In this document: piece by piece, positions 12,206 through 24,717 of the stretch
Layout: each line of letters starts with the position of its first letter
Numbering within the stretch: the stretch's first letter is position 1
Assembly: GCF_000346465.2 (NCBI RefSeq)
Contig: NC_034009.1
Coordinates: 2,435,399 to 2,499,398, forward strand
Reading direction: 5' to 3'
DNA length: 64,000 bases
Source: Prunus persica
Taxonomy: Eukaryota > Streptophyta > Magnoliopsida > Rosales > Rosaceae
Program-made: the position numbers and the translations under genes
The notes under the pieces: model-generated
Seen by the model: the letters and a program-made list of their open reading frames with translations, nothing else
What the model was told of the DNA's origin: nothing
Database searches by the model: none

Positions 12206-13188
12206 AAATTTAAGGTCATTGCATTTTGAAAATGTGTAAATGTTTGGACTTAAAATGGGAGGGTCAGCCAAAGCGAGCCAACCCTATGGGGTCCCACAAA
12301 TTATGTCGGCCATATGTCTTGATATCCATACGGCACTCACCAAGCTAGGGTGAGAGTGGCATATTTAGCCAACCGACCCTTTTAAAGTTCATCCCTAACC
12401 CACCAACGTCTATTTATACGAGCTCCTTCCCTTGTTCCTCCTCTTTTCAGCCGATGTGGGACTCGGTTGCCCATTGTTTCATTTCAAACTCACATCTCTG
12501 CTCTATTGTCAGGAATAAATTCGTCCCCTTTTTTCTTTCTTTTTCCCGTCATCCCTGTTCTCTTACAATCTTGTACTTATAGAAGAGAGAAAGCAAGAGT
12601 GAGAGATGAAGGAGATCCATGCAACAAAAATGTCTCTGATACCCTCCCAAAATGAGAAGAGTAAAACATGTCTAAGAGAGAGTTTCTTTTAACCAGAAAC
12701 TGAAAATGTCACATACTCCCTGTTCTCAAGCATTCGTGCCATGAATCTAGACGAGAAAATATTTTGTACAATAAAGAAGAGAATTGGGCACATAGTTGAA
12801 GGAGATTTTCAAGATACTTTCCTCGAATTGAATAAGCCGGATAAAGGAATTTGATATTTTACAATCAAATGCAAAAAGTTTGAAATGCGTAGCTAAGCTA
12901 AGTATCTACCATTTAGCTTCTGTACAAACGAAGACCAACAATTTACTCCACCCAGTTCGCTCTGCCAGTCATATCTGAAAGCTGAAAACGTAAAATCAGT
13001 AATGTCATTTGATTTTTTTCACAGAGCCTAAATAAACAACCTATAATACGCCTAGAATCAATTGTTAATTGCATGCTTTTAGGGTAGTAAAAAGGTATAC
13101 ACCTCTGTAAGGCCACACAACTTTGAAATAAGGGGCTCCTTTTATGTTCATGTAAATAAAAATAAGAGTAGGCAGTTGATCTCACCTT
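12206..13188. other. Intergenic spacer and ARP9 3' UTR
   Basis: No supported gene. It contains a GCCGATGTGGGACTC word (about 12450) often seen in plant repeats, a pyrimidine-rich stretch (12420-12560), and from about 12900 the region downstream of the ARP9 stop codon. Confidence 0.4.
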
Positions 13189-16100
13189 TTAAGAATTAAT
13201 GTAACACATTGCCTGTGCTTGAAGGAAATAAGAGTCTTTGTACTTTCTTCCACTTCCAATGTGAATCCCATTGCGAATCCAGTCATCACGATGTATCCAA
13301 GCATCCCGACCAAAATCGAGAATTCCAAGAATCTGTTGTGAGCAAAGATATGTGCTAAGTTGGTGACATTACGAAAAGTGTAACCCACAAAACACATGTT
13401 GGTGGATGTCATCAGACACAAAAACCCAACAAAGAGCATACAACTATACCTCCTCCCAACAGTCAACCGACTACAAAAGATGCATACAGCTATACGCTAA
13501 AAAGGTAGAGGGAGCTTTACTTACCGCTCCACCTTTCCATGACACAAACGTTGGATTTGCTCTTGGTTGCAAGACCTATTTAACATAATATAACGTCCAC
13601 GTATGAGAATAGGCATGACTAGAGATAATATAATGTCCACAAAGTATAGGAACATAAGACTGTGGTCGAGTTTGAGCAACCAAGTAAAAAAGGATTATAA
13701 TAACCTTCAAGACAGTAACAGATAAACTTACCTCAACAGTATCAATAGCTTCATTTGAAGGAATAGTATGTAAAACCCTGCAAAAGGTGGATGCAAATTT
13801 AATATTATAAGGGTGCCTAAATCCCTTAAGTGAAAGGTCCATCTCACTTGATAACATTTATTAATAAGCACATGGGCATATCAGGCTCTCATAACCATGC
13901 CATTATATCAAAGTGCACTTGAAAACTAGAAATTCTGCAGAAAGTTGTGATGAGATGATTGGTCAGTAGGGTCAGTGTAAAGAGGGGGAGTAAAAAAAAA
14001 ATTCCAAGCATGGAGACCCTATGAACTAACAGAACCGGAGAGCCCCTGACCTAACAACGATTAATCATCTGGCATACTTGCAGAGTGCAAACATGAAGCT
14101 TAATTGCCTAAGCTATGAGTTCATGAATATTGACCACAAATCTTAACAATACTCCAAGCCAAATAATCAAAGTCCACATTGGTGGGTTTTCCCTTGTCAT
14201 AAAATTTGCAAACTCTGATGCACAATTTACATAAATATCGTAAGCATAGATCATAATCACAAATAATTATCAAACAAGGAGGTTTGCTAGCTTAAAGAAA
14301 CAGAAGAATCGACCTTTCCTCCACTGCAGGAACAAGACCTCTTGTCAAAGCCACTCCACCAACCTAAGACATGAAATATGTCATTTCTTCATTCCTATAT
14401 AAAGTAAGCAAATATAGAGACTCATAGTCTATCTTGGTTGACAAACTTACCAACTGTATACTGCAAAACAATTTTCTTTGGAGGTCTATACGTCCTGTCA
14501 ACAAACCACCAAGTGGTATTAAGGTATCAGATATTTGACCAAAAACATAAGAAGGTATCAGATAGAAAAACAGACTAGGCAAAACTAAAAGAAACATACC
14601 TGTTGAAAGAATGCTACTTGTTATGGCTTCTGCAAGGCCAACCTTCTCTTCTTTCTTTGGTTTAGCTGCAAAAACTGGGTAGTTATCCCACATTGGATAC
14701 CCAACGTTCATGCTGGGATACATGCCATCTGGCATTTCAGGTCTTCTGGGAAATTCCATGTGCCATGTATCTTCCAGCATGTCCTCATAGTCACGAAACC
14801 TATTTAAGTAACCAATCCAATATTTATCAAGGTAAAGTGATTTATCTCAGGTATTTTCATGTTGCAGAAAAGTTTAAGTTGGAAAACATGACTGACCAAA
14901 CACTGGGTGGGGGAGGATATGCATCTGGAACCAAAAGCATTGGGAAGAACAAACCCATTGGAGGGACCTATTTAAGATACAGTAAGATTCAAATTTTGCC
15001 CACAAATTGATTCAGGACTAAAGCAACTATAATTCACTTTACGAGACACACGTTGAGAGCAGTTAATCTTGTCTTATGAGATCCAGCTGGCAAGTCATCT
15101 TCATAAGAATGAACTATACCAACAGCATCAAGTTCCCCCTCCTGTATAAAGGAAACTAAATAATTAGAAAACGTATAACCTGAGAACCAAGGTAAAGAAC
15201 CCTTGTCCAAACACATTCTACACAATTTGGCCATCTATATTAGACACTCCATACAATTCAATCATTAACATATAGCATTTACAAGCACTCAATTAAAAGG
15301 ATTAGCCTGACATATGTTCTATAGATGATTCACTGTGACCTGAAATTATTTTTTTTCCTTTTTGCACTTTGAAACGCCACAATATATGCTAGATCTTAAT
15401 GAGTACTTTGGATATGATTGGCTCATTACTCATTATTAAAATTCATTTTAAAATAACATAAAGGGTACAAAACAAACATATACAAAGGAAAGCCACCCAC
15501 TGGATCAAAATTATTATGACCATAACATGTGTGTGTTGTCCTGTAGGTAAGTCTTCACAAGATTTAAACAGAACACAAATATTATACATACATAGATATC
15601 GTTCAACCCCACTAGAGTCGAGGGGCCACACAAAAATCTAGGCGGCATTGTACACCACACTCAACTGAAGGAATAACCTAGGTTAAGAGAATCATCACTA
15701 GTATGATAGTGTGATACTCATCTTTCCTCTCTTTGGGTTCTCTTGTCTAGAAACAATATTGCAATCCATCTAGACTGGTGAGAGCTCTGTATTAATTGGT
15801 TTTGCCTTTGCTCCATCCCCTATTTATCCCTTTCTGGTTTTTCAATAAGAAAGTTATTGTTTCCTATTAAGAAAAGGGCGAAGAGGAAAGGGGGGTAGGG
15901 GTGGGGTGGGGTGAATGTATGATAGATTATTTTCAAGAGCTTCCTCAATCATAACTCTAGCATCCCCTTCAATTGCTTGGTTCAGTATATTACCAAGCAA
16001 TTGAAATAATCTAACTTTTCTCAGCAGGAGAGTTATATTTCTTTGCAACATGCCTAACCTCTTCGTAAGACCATCAAAATTTACCAAGTGAATGCACTTC

Positions 16101-19100
16101 TCTCATATAACAAATATTATTTAAACACATCCCAGAGTAAGTTAAGAAATAACATACCACTCGAATGGTTTTCCATGGCATGATGTGGTAAAGACTCTAC
16201 TAACTAGGATCCCAAACGTTAAAGAGAAACACTACAACAAACTCTATAGTGCCTGGCATACATTTTCTTTTACTTGTTAAAAGGGACCCATATGTGCATG
16301 CATGTAATTCATGTACTACTGGCATGAACCATGTAGCACAAAAAGAAGCTAGGCCAGATTATAGAAGATAAATTACATATAGGATAATCCATGACAAAAT
16401 AAGAAAGAAGTAAAAAGAACTAACTTTAATCTCACAATAAGATTCTTTTAGCCTGTTAAGCATCAAGAGATCTATAGGCTTTGCGAACATGTCAGTACGA
16501 ATTTGTGGCCATGTCTGATGATGTCGCTGAGTCCAAAGAAAGCATCTTGATATGTCCTGAACAAAAACACTCATCAATCAACTTCACCAGGAAAAAGTAT
16601 ACCAGCAAATGAAACTTATTAAATCAGCGACATATTAAAGAAGTTCTAAAAACTCCATAAATAATAATAGCAATTATGTAACATCCAAAATCTAGGTTAG
16701 CAGAAACAGAAACAAACAATTCATTTATTCATGGAAGTTTAAAAGGTAGAGAAAGAGGTTACAAGATGAGAGTAAGTAACCCTGACGAAATTAAAAAGCC
16801 ATGCAGTGGGACAAATAGGTGATGACAGAGTTAGTTCAGTGCTCATATGCTAAAACAACTGCTGATGCACCACCACATCGCGTAGAACAAGTTGAAGGAG
16901 CTTGAAAGACAGACCAATTGAAAATAATCAAACATGATATGAGTCACCATAAGAAAAAATTAACTTGAGACAGTTATGAAAAGGAAAAGATGATAGATAT
17001 ATTCAAATTTGTATCACTGGCATAATAAATAGGGTGAAGTCATTTGTGCACAAAAGGTTGGGCATGCCGGCAGAGCTAAGATGAAAAGTAAGTATGATGA
17101 ATCATGAAAAGAAAGGCTTACAGCTTTACATCATCAAGAAACAATTACTGATGGTGAACATATCCTATTAAACTGATAGTTAACATGGATGAAGGAGAGC
17201 TACAGAAACAAGGGTATAATATTTCTTTCATTGTTGTAGCTACTAGCTAGTCAAAACTTCAGTACATTTTAAAAGCAAAACTCACCTCTCCACCAAAAGG
17301 TAAAGTTTTCTCTGTAGTAGGTAAAGTTACTCCATCCTGGACAACAGAAGAGACGAGTGGTACATTATCATAAGTGGAAAAGACCAAATCTACCAATTTA
17401 GGTATAAATATAATACAGTCATGCTACTGATATACCGCCAAAAAACTAAAAAGGAAGTTAATTATGATTTTCTTTTTGCTGCATGATATACATCCAAAGA
17501 AAATATGGTTGGCAGTGACAGTGCAACATAAGTAGTTCCCTCAACACTCAAACCCACCCCAACCCCCACCCCCTCCCTGCAAAACAGCACAGAAAGAAAA
17601 AGGAGGATGGCTGTAATGATAAAAGTTTCTGTGGAGAAACAATGTCAGTTGTTGAGGTGGTGAAATTGGTTTCTCCACCAATATAGGAATAAATGGTGAG
17701 GGAGGCAATTGTTAAATACAATTCCTGTTCTAGAACCGAGAGAAGAATGGATACATGGTGGTAGCAGCAATTGCAGTGGTAGTGTTATTGCTAGTTCCAT
17801 TAGTGATGGACATATGGTGATCAAGGTGAGGATTTTGGTAAAACTTGTGATAGTGTTGATAATGGAGCTTAAGGAAGGCAAATGACGGCAATGTATTGGT
17901 GACCATGGTAATGATGCAGAATGCATATTATTAGTTTTCCTAATTCTACTTGGATTAGTTTTCCTATCTCTTATTAGTTAATTAGTTTTCCTAATTCTTA
18001 AAGCTTCCTTCTTGTTAAAAGGATCTCTTATTAGTTAATTTGCTTTCCTATTTCTTAAAGTTTACTTTTCCTTTTCCTAGTTTAAAAAGGGTTTTGCCTC
18101 TATAAATAGAGTTGTTTGTAATCTTTTAAGGCAGACTTGATTAATGATAAATTTCCTTACTTTAAACTCTCGGATTCCTTCCCTTTCCCTTCGTCTCTTC
18201 GATCTCTAATTCTTCTCCTCGATCCCTTATTTCTTCTCTGTTCTATTGCTCAAGCGTTTACTCTAAACTTGCGGGCTGTTTACTCTAAACCTACGGGCTG
18301 TTCTACATCAGGTAATGAGTAGTGCAAGAAAAACATTAGATAGCCTTTTGTCTTTAAAATAAACAAAAAGAAATATTTTTGCTTACACCCAAAAAAAAAA
18401 AAAAAAGGTAAAAATTTAGGAAATACCTCCAGTTCAGTAACTAAGCATGCATTTTTTTCAAGTTGATTTTGAAAGAATGAAAAGATATGCAGTGACTCTA
18501 TGGAATCATATATTTACACACATTTACAGTTGTTTTCTAGATGTTAAAAAGAAGCGCAAAGAAAGTATAGAATTGGCAGTTACCTCAACGCAAATAACTG
18601 ATGTCACCTGAGCACCCATTTTAACCACACATGCTGTTGATAATCCATTCCCAAAAGCTGCAGCTAGACCTTCCTGAAGTAATCAACAGACAAAAAGATC
18701 ATCATATAAAAAAGAAAAACCCTGACGATTAACTGGCACCAAACACCAATTTGCTGCAAATATAGGAAATCATCAATCAAGAAAGAAAACTGTCAATAGC
18801 ATTGAGAGCATATAGAAAAATCAAACTACAACTTTAATTGTGGCATATATTTCATATGGAAAGATGTAGCATCGCAAACACATTATATTCTAGGTAATAG
18901 CCATCAGCCCTTCTGTGATAAGAAAATTATATTTTAATCAAATGCAAAAAGCACAAGTTTTGGACATGAAACAATGCAATACACAGATATAAGATAAAGA
19001 TAAATTATAATGAAAATGGTAGTTTCACTTTTTCCATTTTCTTTCGCTGAAGTAGTTTTAGTTTTCTTGAAATAATTGCCTTCCATGTCAGTATCACATA

Positions 19101-21501
19101 GCCAACAAATAATAAAACATTGACCCAAGTTTAACAGTTGATACTCAATTCGTTTGATTCTTGTTAAAAGTTGACGCTTGCCACAAAACCTAAATTTAAA
19201 TTCATACTGCAAAAATTAAAAGAAAAATTCCTCACCTGGTGTACCACTGCTGAGCTAAAGCGCAAGTCACGCAAGACTATAGACAACAATTCCTTTATTT
19301 CTGCTTGGAGAAAATAACAGAAGGGAAAAGAAAATAAGTACAGTTTCCCAAGACAATGTTTTTATATAATATAGAGGATAATGACAGATCGGGTTCTTAA
19401 TAACAGATTTATTGTAAATATATTGACGAGTTCCAACAAAAGAAAAAAAGAAAGGTATTACATAAAGTAGGAACTCACTTTTAAAAAAGATCAGAATTAA
19501 TTGTACTCACAAAAACAGAAACACTTCTAACAATCCTAAAAGACATAATGGACACAAATTTTGAAATAAAAGCAACTTATAGCCATGGAGGGTCTATGAC
19601 TAAGACCAAGAAATTGAAGAAGAAGGAGTGATTTCTCAATCTAAAGAACTGACAGCAATTTGAAGTACCTCGACTATCAAATGTTTCTGGCACAACAAGC
19701 ATAGCAGCATACATGTTTCTTTCACGTAGAGGAATGTGCAATTTCTCTGTCAAAATAAAATCCCAAATAGCATGTACATCCTCAAGTACCTAAAGAAAAA
19801 TGCAAAATATAAATGAGATTCAGTATTTCATGGATAATGGAACACAAAGTAATTTTATGCATTGAAGAACACATTACAGCATGAAGCTTAGATTAATACA
19901 TTCTGTCAATCTATTATGATGATTCGTACATATGTTATCCAAAACTTCTCAGGTGATGATGTAATCAGACCCCGCATAAAGTTAAATTTTATAATGGTAA
20001 CCTAATTAAAGTGCATTCATATCTCATGTTAAAAATCTAATAAAAACGGGAATTGTACCTGCTGCATGGGATAATGTTGTGAAATATTTAGGTGGCCTCT
20101 ACGTATAGGACGGCGTAAGGTATATGGCGCCATGGGGGATATTTTTTGTGCTTCCTCACCGAAAATGACCTTTTTGTATTTGTGTTTGCTAGAACCAAGC
20201 TCCTCAGTATTTTCATCTTCAAGCTGGCCCAAGGCCTCACTAGCTGTTCCTTTGTTCTCTGAGCTTTCTGCATATATAATATCAAAAACAGATGATATGG
20301 ATTGTAACAGAAAAACATCAGGTTAAATGCCAATACACAGAGCAAAGTACTTCAACCAGTCATGAGAATCAAGACAATTAGCGCGTGTTGTATAAGCACT
20401 CTTGTATTACCTAATGATGAAGACGAACTAGGGTCCTTTTCATATACATCTGTCCAATCAAATGCTGGTTCCTTTCTACTATTCTGTGGATTGTATCCAT
20501 CAACGCGTCCCATCTGCACATCAGCTTCATCATTTCAATGACCAAAACACATCATCACCAAACATCAACATTGGTCTCTATAGTTTTTAGGTCACTAAAA
20601 AAGCTTTCATTAAAATAGAATATGTTAGAGATCCGTTCAGATCATCTTATTGTAAACAAAATGCCAAAAAAATGAACATGCATAGCACACTATCTCTGTC
20701 AATTTGAGTATATACAGTGCTAATTTCACGCATAAAATAAATTCTATCAATGATCACACATACCTTGCGTGGGTAAGAATTGTTAGCAACCTCTTCATCC
20801 AGAAAAGGTATCTTCAAGAATGATGCAATCTTGAAAATGCACAAACATTTAGGTTCAATTCAAATTCCAAATATAAAGCTAATGGGTTAACGCATTAAAG
20901 GAAGCAGTGTACATATACTCACTGTATCATAAGCTTTTTCTCGCTCCATATACTGTGCGGTTGAAACTTGTGAATTGAGCAGCTGAAACCCAAAAACAAT
21001 AATCATGACTAACCATACAAAGCAATAAATAAAACTGAAGTTAAGAAAGTATAAGAAACCTGGTCTTGGACATTTCTCCTGGGCACTTGTGTGGTATGCC
21101 TTGCAATGCAATGAGCAATATTAAGAGGGGTGTCCTGTGAAGCAAGGCCTATTCTGATATTTGCAGAACCTAACGTCCCCAACAACACAACAAAGGACCA
21201 AAATAAGTAACTAAAAGATTGAGTGGGGCAAGTGGGTTTTGTGTCTGCTTAGAAAAATTTGATGGGTTTGTGTTTATATTTCTAATGAAGCTGTAGGAAA
21301 CTCAGAAACTAAATACCTGGCTTGATGACGACCAGGTTGGAGCCTCGCTCGGAGAGCAGTTGTGAAGGGACCACGGTTTTCAAGTAATCCTGGGAAATAG
21401 CACAAGCTTTGTGAATTAACAAACAATTTACAATTTGCATACAAAGAGAGAGAGACAGAGAGAGAGAGAGAGAGTGCGTGCGTGTTCTGGGTTCGTACCA
21501 T
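13189..21501 (-). CDS. ARP9: Actin-related protein 9
   Basis: Multi-exon gene read on the minus strand. Coding begins with an exon that contributes only the ATG (21499-21501) followed directly by GTACGA, and continues at DYLKTVVPSQLLSERGSNL (about 21330-21390). Then come GSANIRIGLASQDTPLNIAHC (about 21110-21180), GRVDGYNP, RPIRRGHLNIS (about 20080), IWDFILTEKLHIPLRERNMY (about 19720-19780), the phosphate-loop region AAAFGNGLSTACVVKMGAQV (about 18600-18670), the MLEDTWHMEFPRRPEMPDGMYP block (14710-14780) and a C-terminal DFGRDAWIHRDDWIRNG (about 13260-13320), ending AMCYINS-TAA at 13189. These match plant ARP9, a divergent plant-specific nuclear-type actin-related protein whose role is poorly known (chromatin is assumed by analogy). 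Introns are long for a housekeeping gene, and one holds a solo LTR. No frame break noticed in the exons I traced; not every splice site was checked. Confidence 0.9.
17912..18310 (+). mobile_element. Solo LTR inside an ARP9 intron
   Basis: A 399-bp unit starts TGATGCAGAATG and ends CTGTTCTACATCA, with TG...CA termini. It is flanked by the 5-bp direct repeat GGTAA (17907-17911 and 18311-18315). Inside is a promoter-like TATAAATAGAG at about 18100 followed by TTGTAATCTTTT. No second LTR or coding interior is nearby, so it is the product of LTR-LTR recombination or a non-autonomous element. Orientation is taken from the TATA box. Confidence 0.85.
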
Positions 21502-22846
21502 GGAAACTGAAAGGAGTTGCTAGAACGAGAATGAGCTTGAAATCGCGGTTCGCCTGCTTGATTTTTCTTCTTTTTTTGTTTCCGGTGTTTGTCTGAGAGA
21601 CTCTCTGTGAGCCTGCGTTTCTCTCTCTCTTCTTTCTTTTCTTGTCTAGGACCCAATATGGGCTGCCAGGCCTGGTCAGTGACCCAGTTAATTTTATTTT
21701 TTTTCAGAAATAAAAATATTTAATGTGAAAACATTACCTTTTTTGTTTTTTGTTTTTTTGTTTTTTTGTTTTTTACACAAATGAGGCTTGGAATATAAAC
21801 GCAGTAACTAGAGTGTATGAATAAACGCATCTAACTACTTGAGTTACAAGATTTTGCTATAAAAAACCTAATACACTCTTTACATGAATAGGACCAATAT
21901 ATTTTGCTAAGCTAATTTTCGATATCAAGCTCAAGTTTAAGTTAAGGTAAAGAATGGCACATTGCTGCTCTCAAATTTATTTCCTCATTTTTGGGAGAGG
22001 TTTGTAGCTGAAGTGGTTAAGAGTCGTTATCCTTGCACTTGAGAAGTGTGTCCAAATGCTCCCAACCTCAATATCCTTGTATAAAATGTTGTTATTGATA
22101 CTTCAAAACAATTATCTTACACTCTTATCTTATTTTTGTTTTGTTTTATAAATCTCATTTTATTGATGCAATTTCACTAGAGGTTCTCTTAAAAGATGGA
22201 GATTTGAACAAGATATAGAAAGTAATGCATGATCCAATAAACTAGTATAACTTTTATTTTTTAAGAAAAAAAGAAGGTAAACGTTGAAAGGCTACCCACA
22301 CAAATCAAAAGTAACTTTTATTTTTCTCTTTTATTCCTTAGGGAGCATCATCTATCTCTTAAAAGGAAAATACTTTGGTTCATTGCCGGTAAGAGCCACT
22401 CTTCATCCCTGACAAATCAAATCTGTTTTGCACGCACATATAATGTGGATTGCATGTAATGAGCCAAGTAGTGTACTTACAAACTGGGAATTTTCAGGTT
22501 TCATAACTGAAGGCTCGGTTGTTTGGAAACAACAATCACTTTCCCTAGAAGTGTGCAATTACGATCAAGAAAATCTTAATTTCATTTAGTAAAAGTAGAT
22601 ATAATGACTTATCAGCGAAGAACAAAAGGCCACAACAACCAATTCATGTGTTGAAGTAACAGTATATCTCACCCCAGAACAGGGAATAATCAAAGTTATG
22701 GATCCTAAAAAGGAACATTGGAAAAAATTACAAGAGCACTGATAAGTAGCTTAACATCCCCCGTCGTAATGATGCTGAGCAGCAGCCACTTCAAGAAGCT
22801 AAAATTTAGACCCTTTTTGAAAATCTATTACTCCCTCGATGTACTT
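21502..22846. other. ARP9 promoter / spacer
   Basis: Divider between ARP9 (start at 21501) and the tail of the first lesion-inducer gene. The ARP9 leader is GA/CT-rich (21440-21640). A run of TTTTTTGTTTTTTG units lies at about 21738-21770, and a tRNA-derived SINE at about 21995-22140. No other gene seen. Confidence 0.45.
21995..22140 (+). mobile_element. tRNA-derived SINE, degraded
   Basis: GGTTTGTAGCTGAAGTGGTT resembles a pol III A box. CTTGCACTTGAGAAGTGTG and GTCCAAATGC occupy the expected spacing of a worn B box. CCTTGTATAAAATG ends the unit. This layout is the usual plant tRNA-SINE head. Boundaries are approximate and no clear target duplication was found. Confidence 0.55.
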
Positions 22847-24717
22847 CTAACCGGTTTTGGTTTTTGGGGCCTTCTTTTTGAGTTGCCTCTTTGGAATTGA
22901 GTTCTTCATCCCTACAAAGAAAAGCAGTGCACCAAAAAGTGCTGCGTGCTGCAAACGAAATTACAATCTCATCAAATTACGCTCTAAACTACATGGATGA
23001 AAAACATATCAAGCAATAAGCAAGTGTATAAAATATACAAACCTGCAAGAAATCATTCAGGAGTATGCCAAATTTGGTGTTGTCAGGACTGTAGTTGTAG
23101 AAGTCATAGATAAGTGGAGTGGTAAACGCCAATTGTAGAAGCTGCAACAGAAACATTACATGTGTCAGGAATATACGGTAACCAACAACTGAAACACAAA
23201 TTTGATCACCACTTCTTTACATTTCAAAAGCAATTGATCAAAAACCTAGAAGAAAGGAATCCTAACCAGGAGAGAAGCTCCAAAAGAACTGTTAAGTATG
23301 AATAAAATGCCTCCAACCCCTTTTAGAGCTACCGTAGCAGCAGCTAAATGTTTAACCTGTAAAAGATATTCCCATGTCAAAAGCCAACCTACCGCATGAG
23401 CAACATGAACATAGGATAGAATCAAGAAACTGCATATAAAGAAATAAAGAGACTTACATCTATATGTGGTAGTTCAATCCTTAGTTTCGAAGACAGATTT
23501 TTCTTGAATACATCAAATTTGGGAACCAAGTCCTTGGCAGCAGGTCCACCATCAACACCAAATTCATTGAACCTGAATATACAGATGTTACATCAACACA
23601 AATGAATACAATATCGTTTTAAACACACCAAAGGGTAACAGACTATTTACAATATAAGCAATAAGCTACAAGACATGCACAATCTTGAAAGATGGCACAC
23701 AAACGGATGTTACAGAGCAAAGCAACAGGAGATAATAAACCTTTTACAATATTAATGATCACTACAACCATTAAACAGAAAAAAATGGAAACCAGGTTTT
23801 TAAATTAAATTTATCACCCAAAGTGTTCATCCATGCTCTAAATAGAAATTGTTTCATCCAAAACGAACTAAAGAGACTGCCAAACTAGATCCCACCTATA
23901 CACACGTGGATGTTTTTGACATTAACAGACGCTTGAATTACACATTTCAAATAAACTAGCATTTAGGAAAAAGAAAAGAAAAAAATTCTTCACAAGTATC
24001 TAAATAATTAGACCATAACGTTGTACGTCGAAAGAAAAATTCAAAGTTCCATAAACAAGGACCAGACAAGGAATAGACAACCACCACCCTTTTAAGATAC
24101 GCGAATAAGTTCACTTTGTGTCGGAAAAAGTTATTCTCAACCCAGCATATTAAAACACTCAAAAGATCATTAGATCTTCACAATTCAGCAAGCATCTGAC
24201 TTTAGAAGTGCCATGACCAATTGAAACAGCAGAGATTTGGAAAATCAACCCACAACTGGATCTCAACCAGTTCTTTACACAGTAAAGCCAGTAGGAAGTA
24301 GCAACAATCATCGAAACATTATTTCAGAAACCAATAGATTATTGTCACTAAAATCTCACTTCAAACAAGCAAAGACACACACATACACACACACACACGT
24401 ATATAACATCACACGCATAGTATACACAAAAATCGGAAATTGAAATACAGGGCGAAAAAATAAAGTACAAAAATTTGAAAACAAATGAACTAAACGAATG
24501 CTTAATAGTAAACTAGATCGGAGAAGTATAAACAAATCAAATCTGCTAGAGTAAAAGGTAAATCTGAGTTCAGACAAAAAAGGAAAAGAGTAAAGAGGTG
24601 AACTTGAGAGGGAAGCCCTAATCGAGCAGATCTGAGAGAGAGAGCTTACGCTTGCCAAGCAGAGAGGATGAAGATGGAAGCGAAGAGGACGCGACCGAGG
24701 AAGGAGACGAACCCCAT
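22847..24717 (-). CDS. HR-like lesion-inducer (DoxX-like) membrane protein, copy 1
   Basis: Five coding exons give about 157 residues. It starts MGFVSFLGRVLFASIFILSA (24658-24717), continues FNEFGVDGGPAAKDLVPKFD (about 23525-23575), then HLAAATVALKGVGGILFILN (about 23290-23350), LAFTTPLIYDFYNYSPDN (about 23060-23140), and ends PKRQLKKKAPKTKTG-TAG at 22847-22849. Four hydrophobic segments (about residues 3-22, 66-86, 88-104, 125-138) and a lysine-rich tail (KKKAPKTKTG) match the plant family related to tobacco lesion-inducing ORF products. These are small membrane proteins, probably in the secretory system, whose expression can trigger cell-death lesions; the biochemical role is unknown. It is divergent to a second copy 2.4 kb away with the same intron positions, so the pair is a local duplication. 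Confidence 0.9.
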
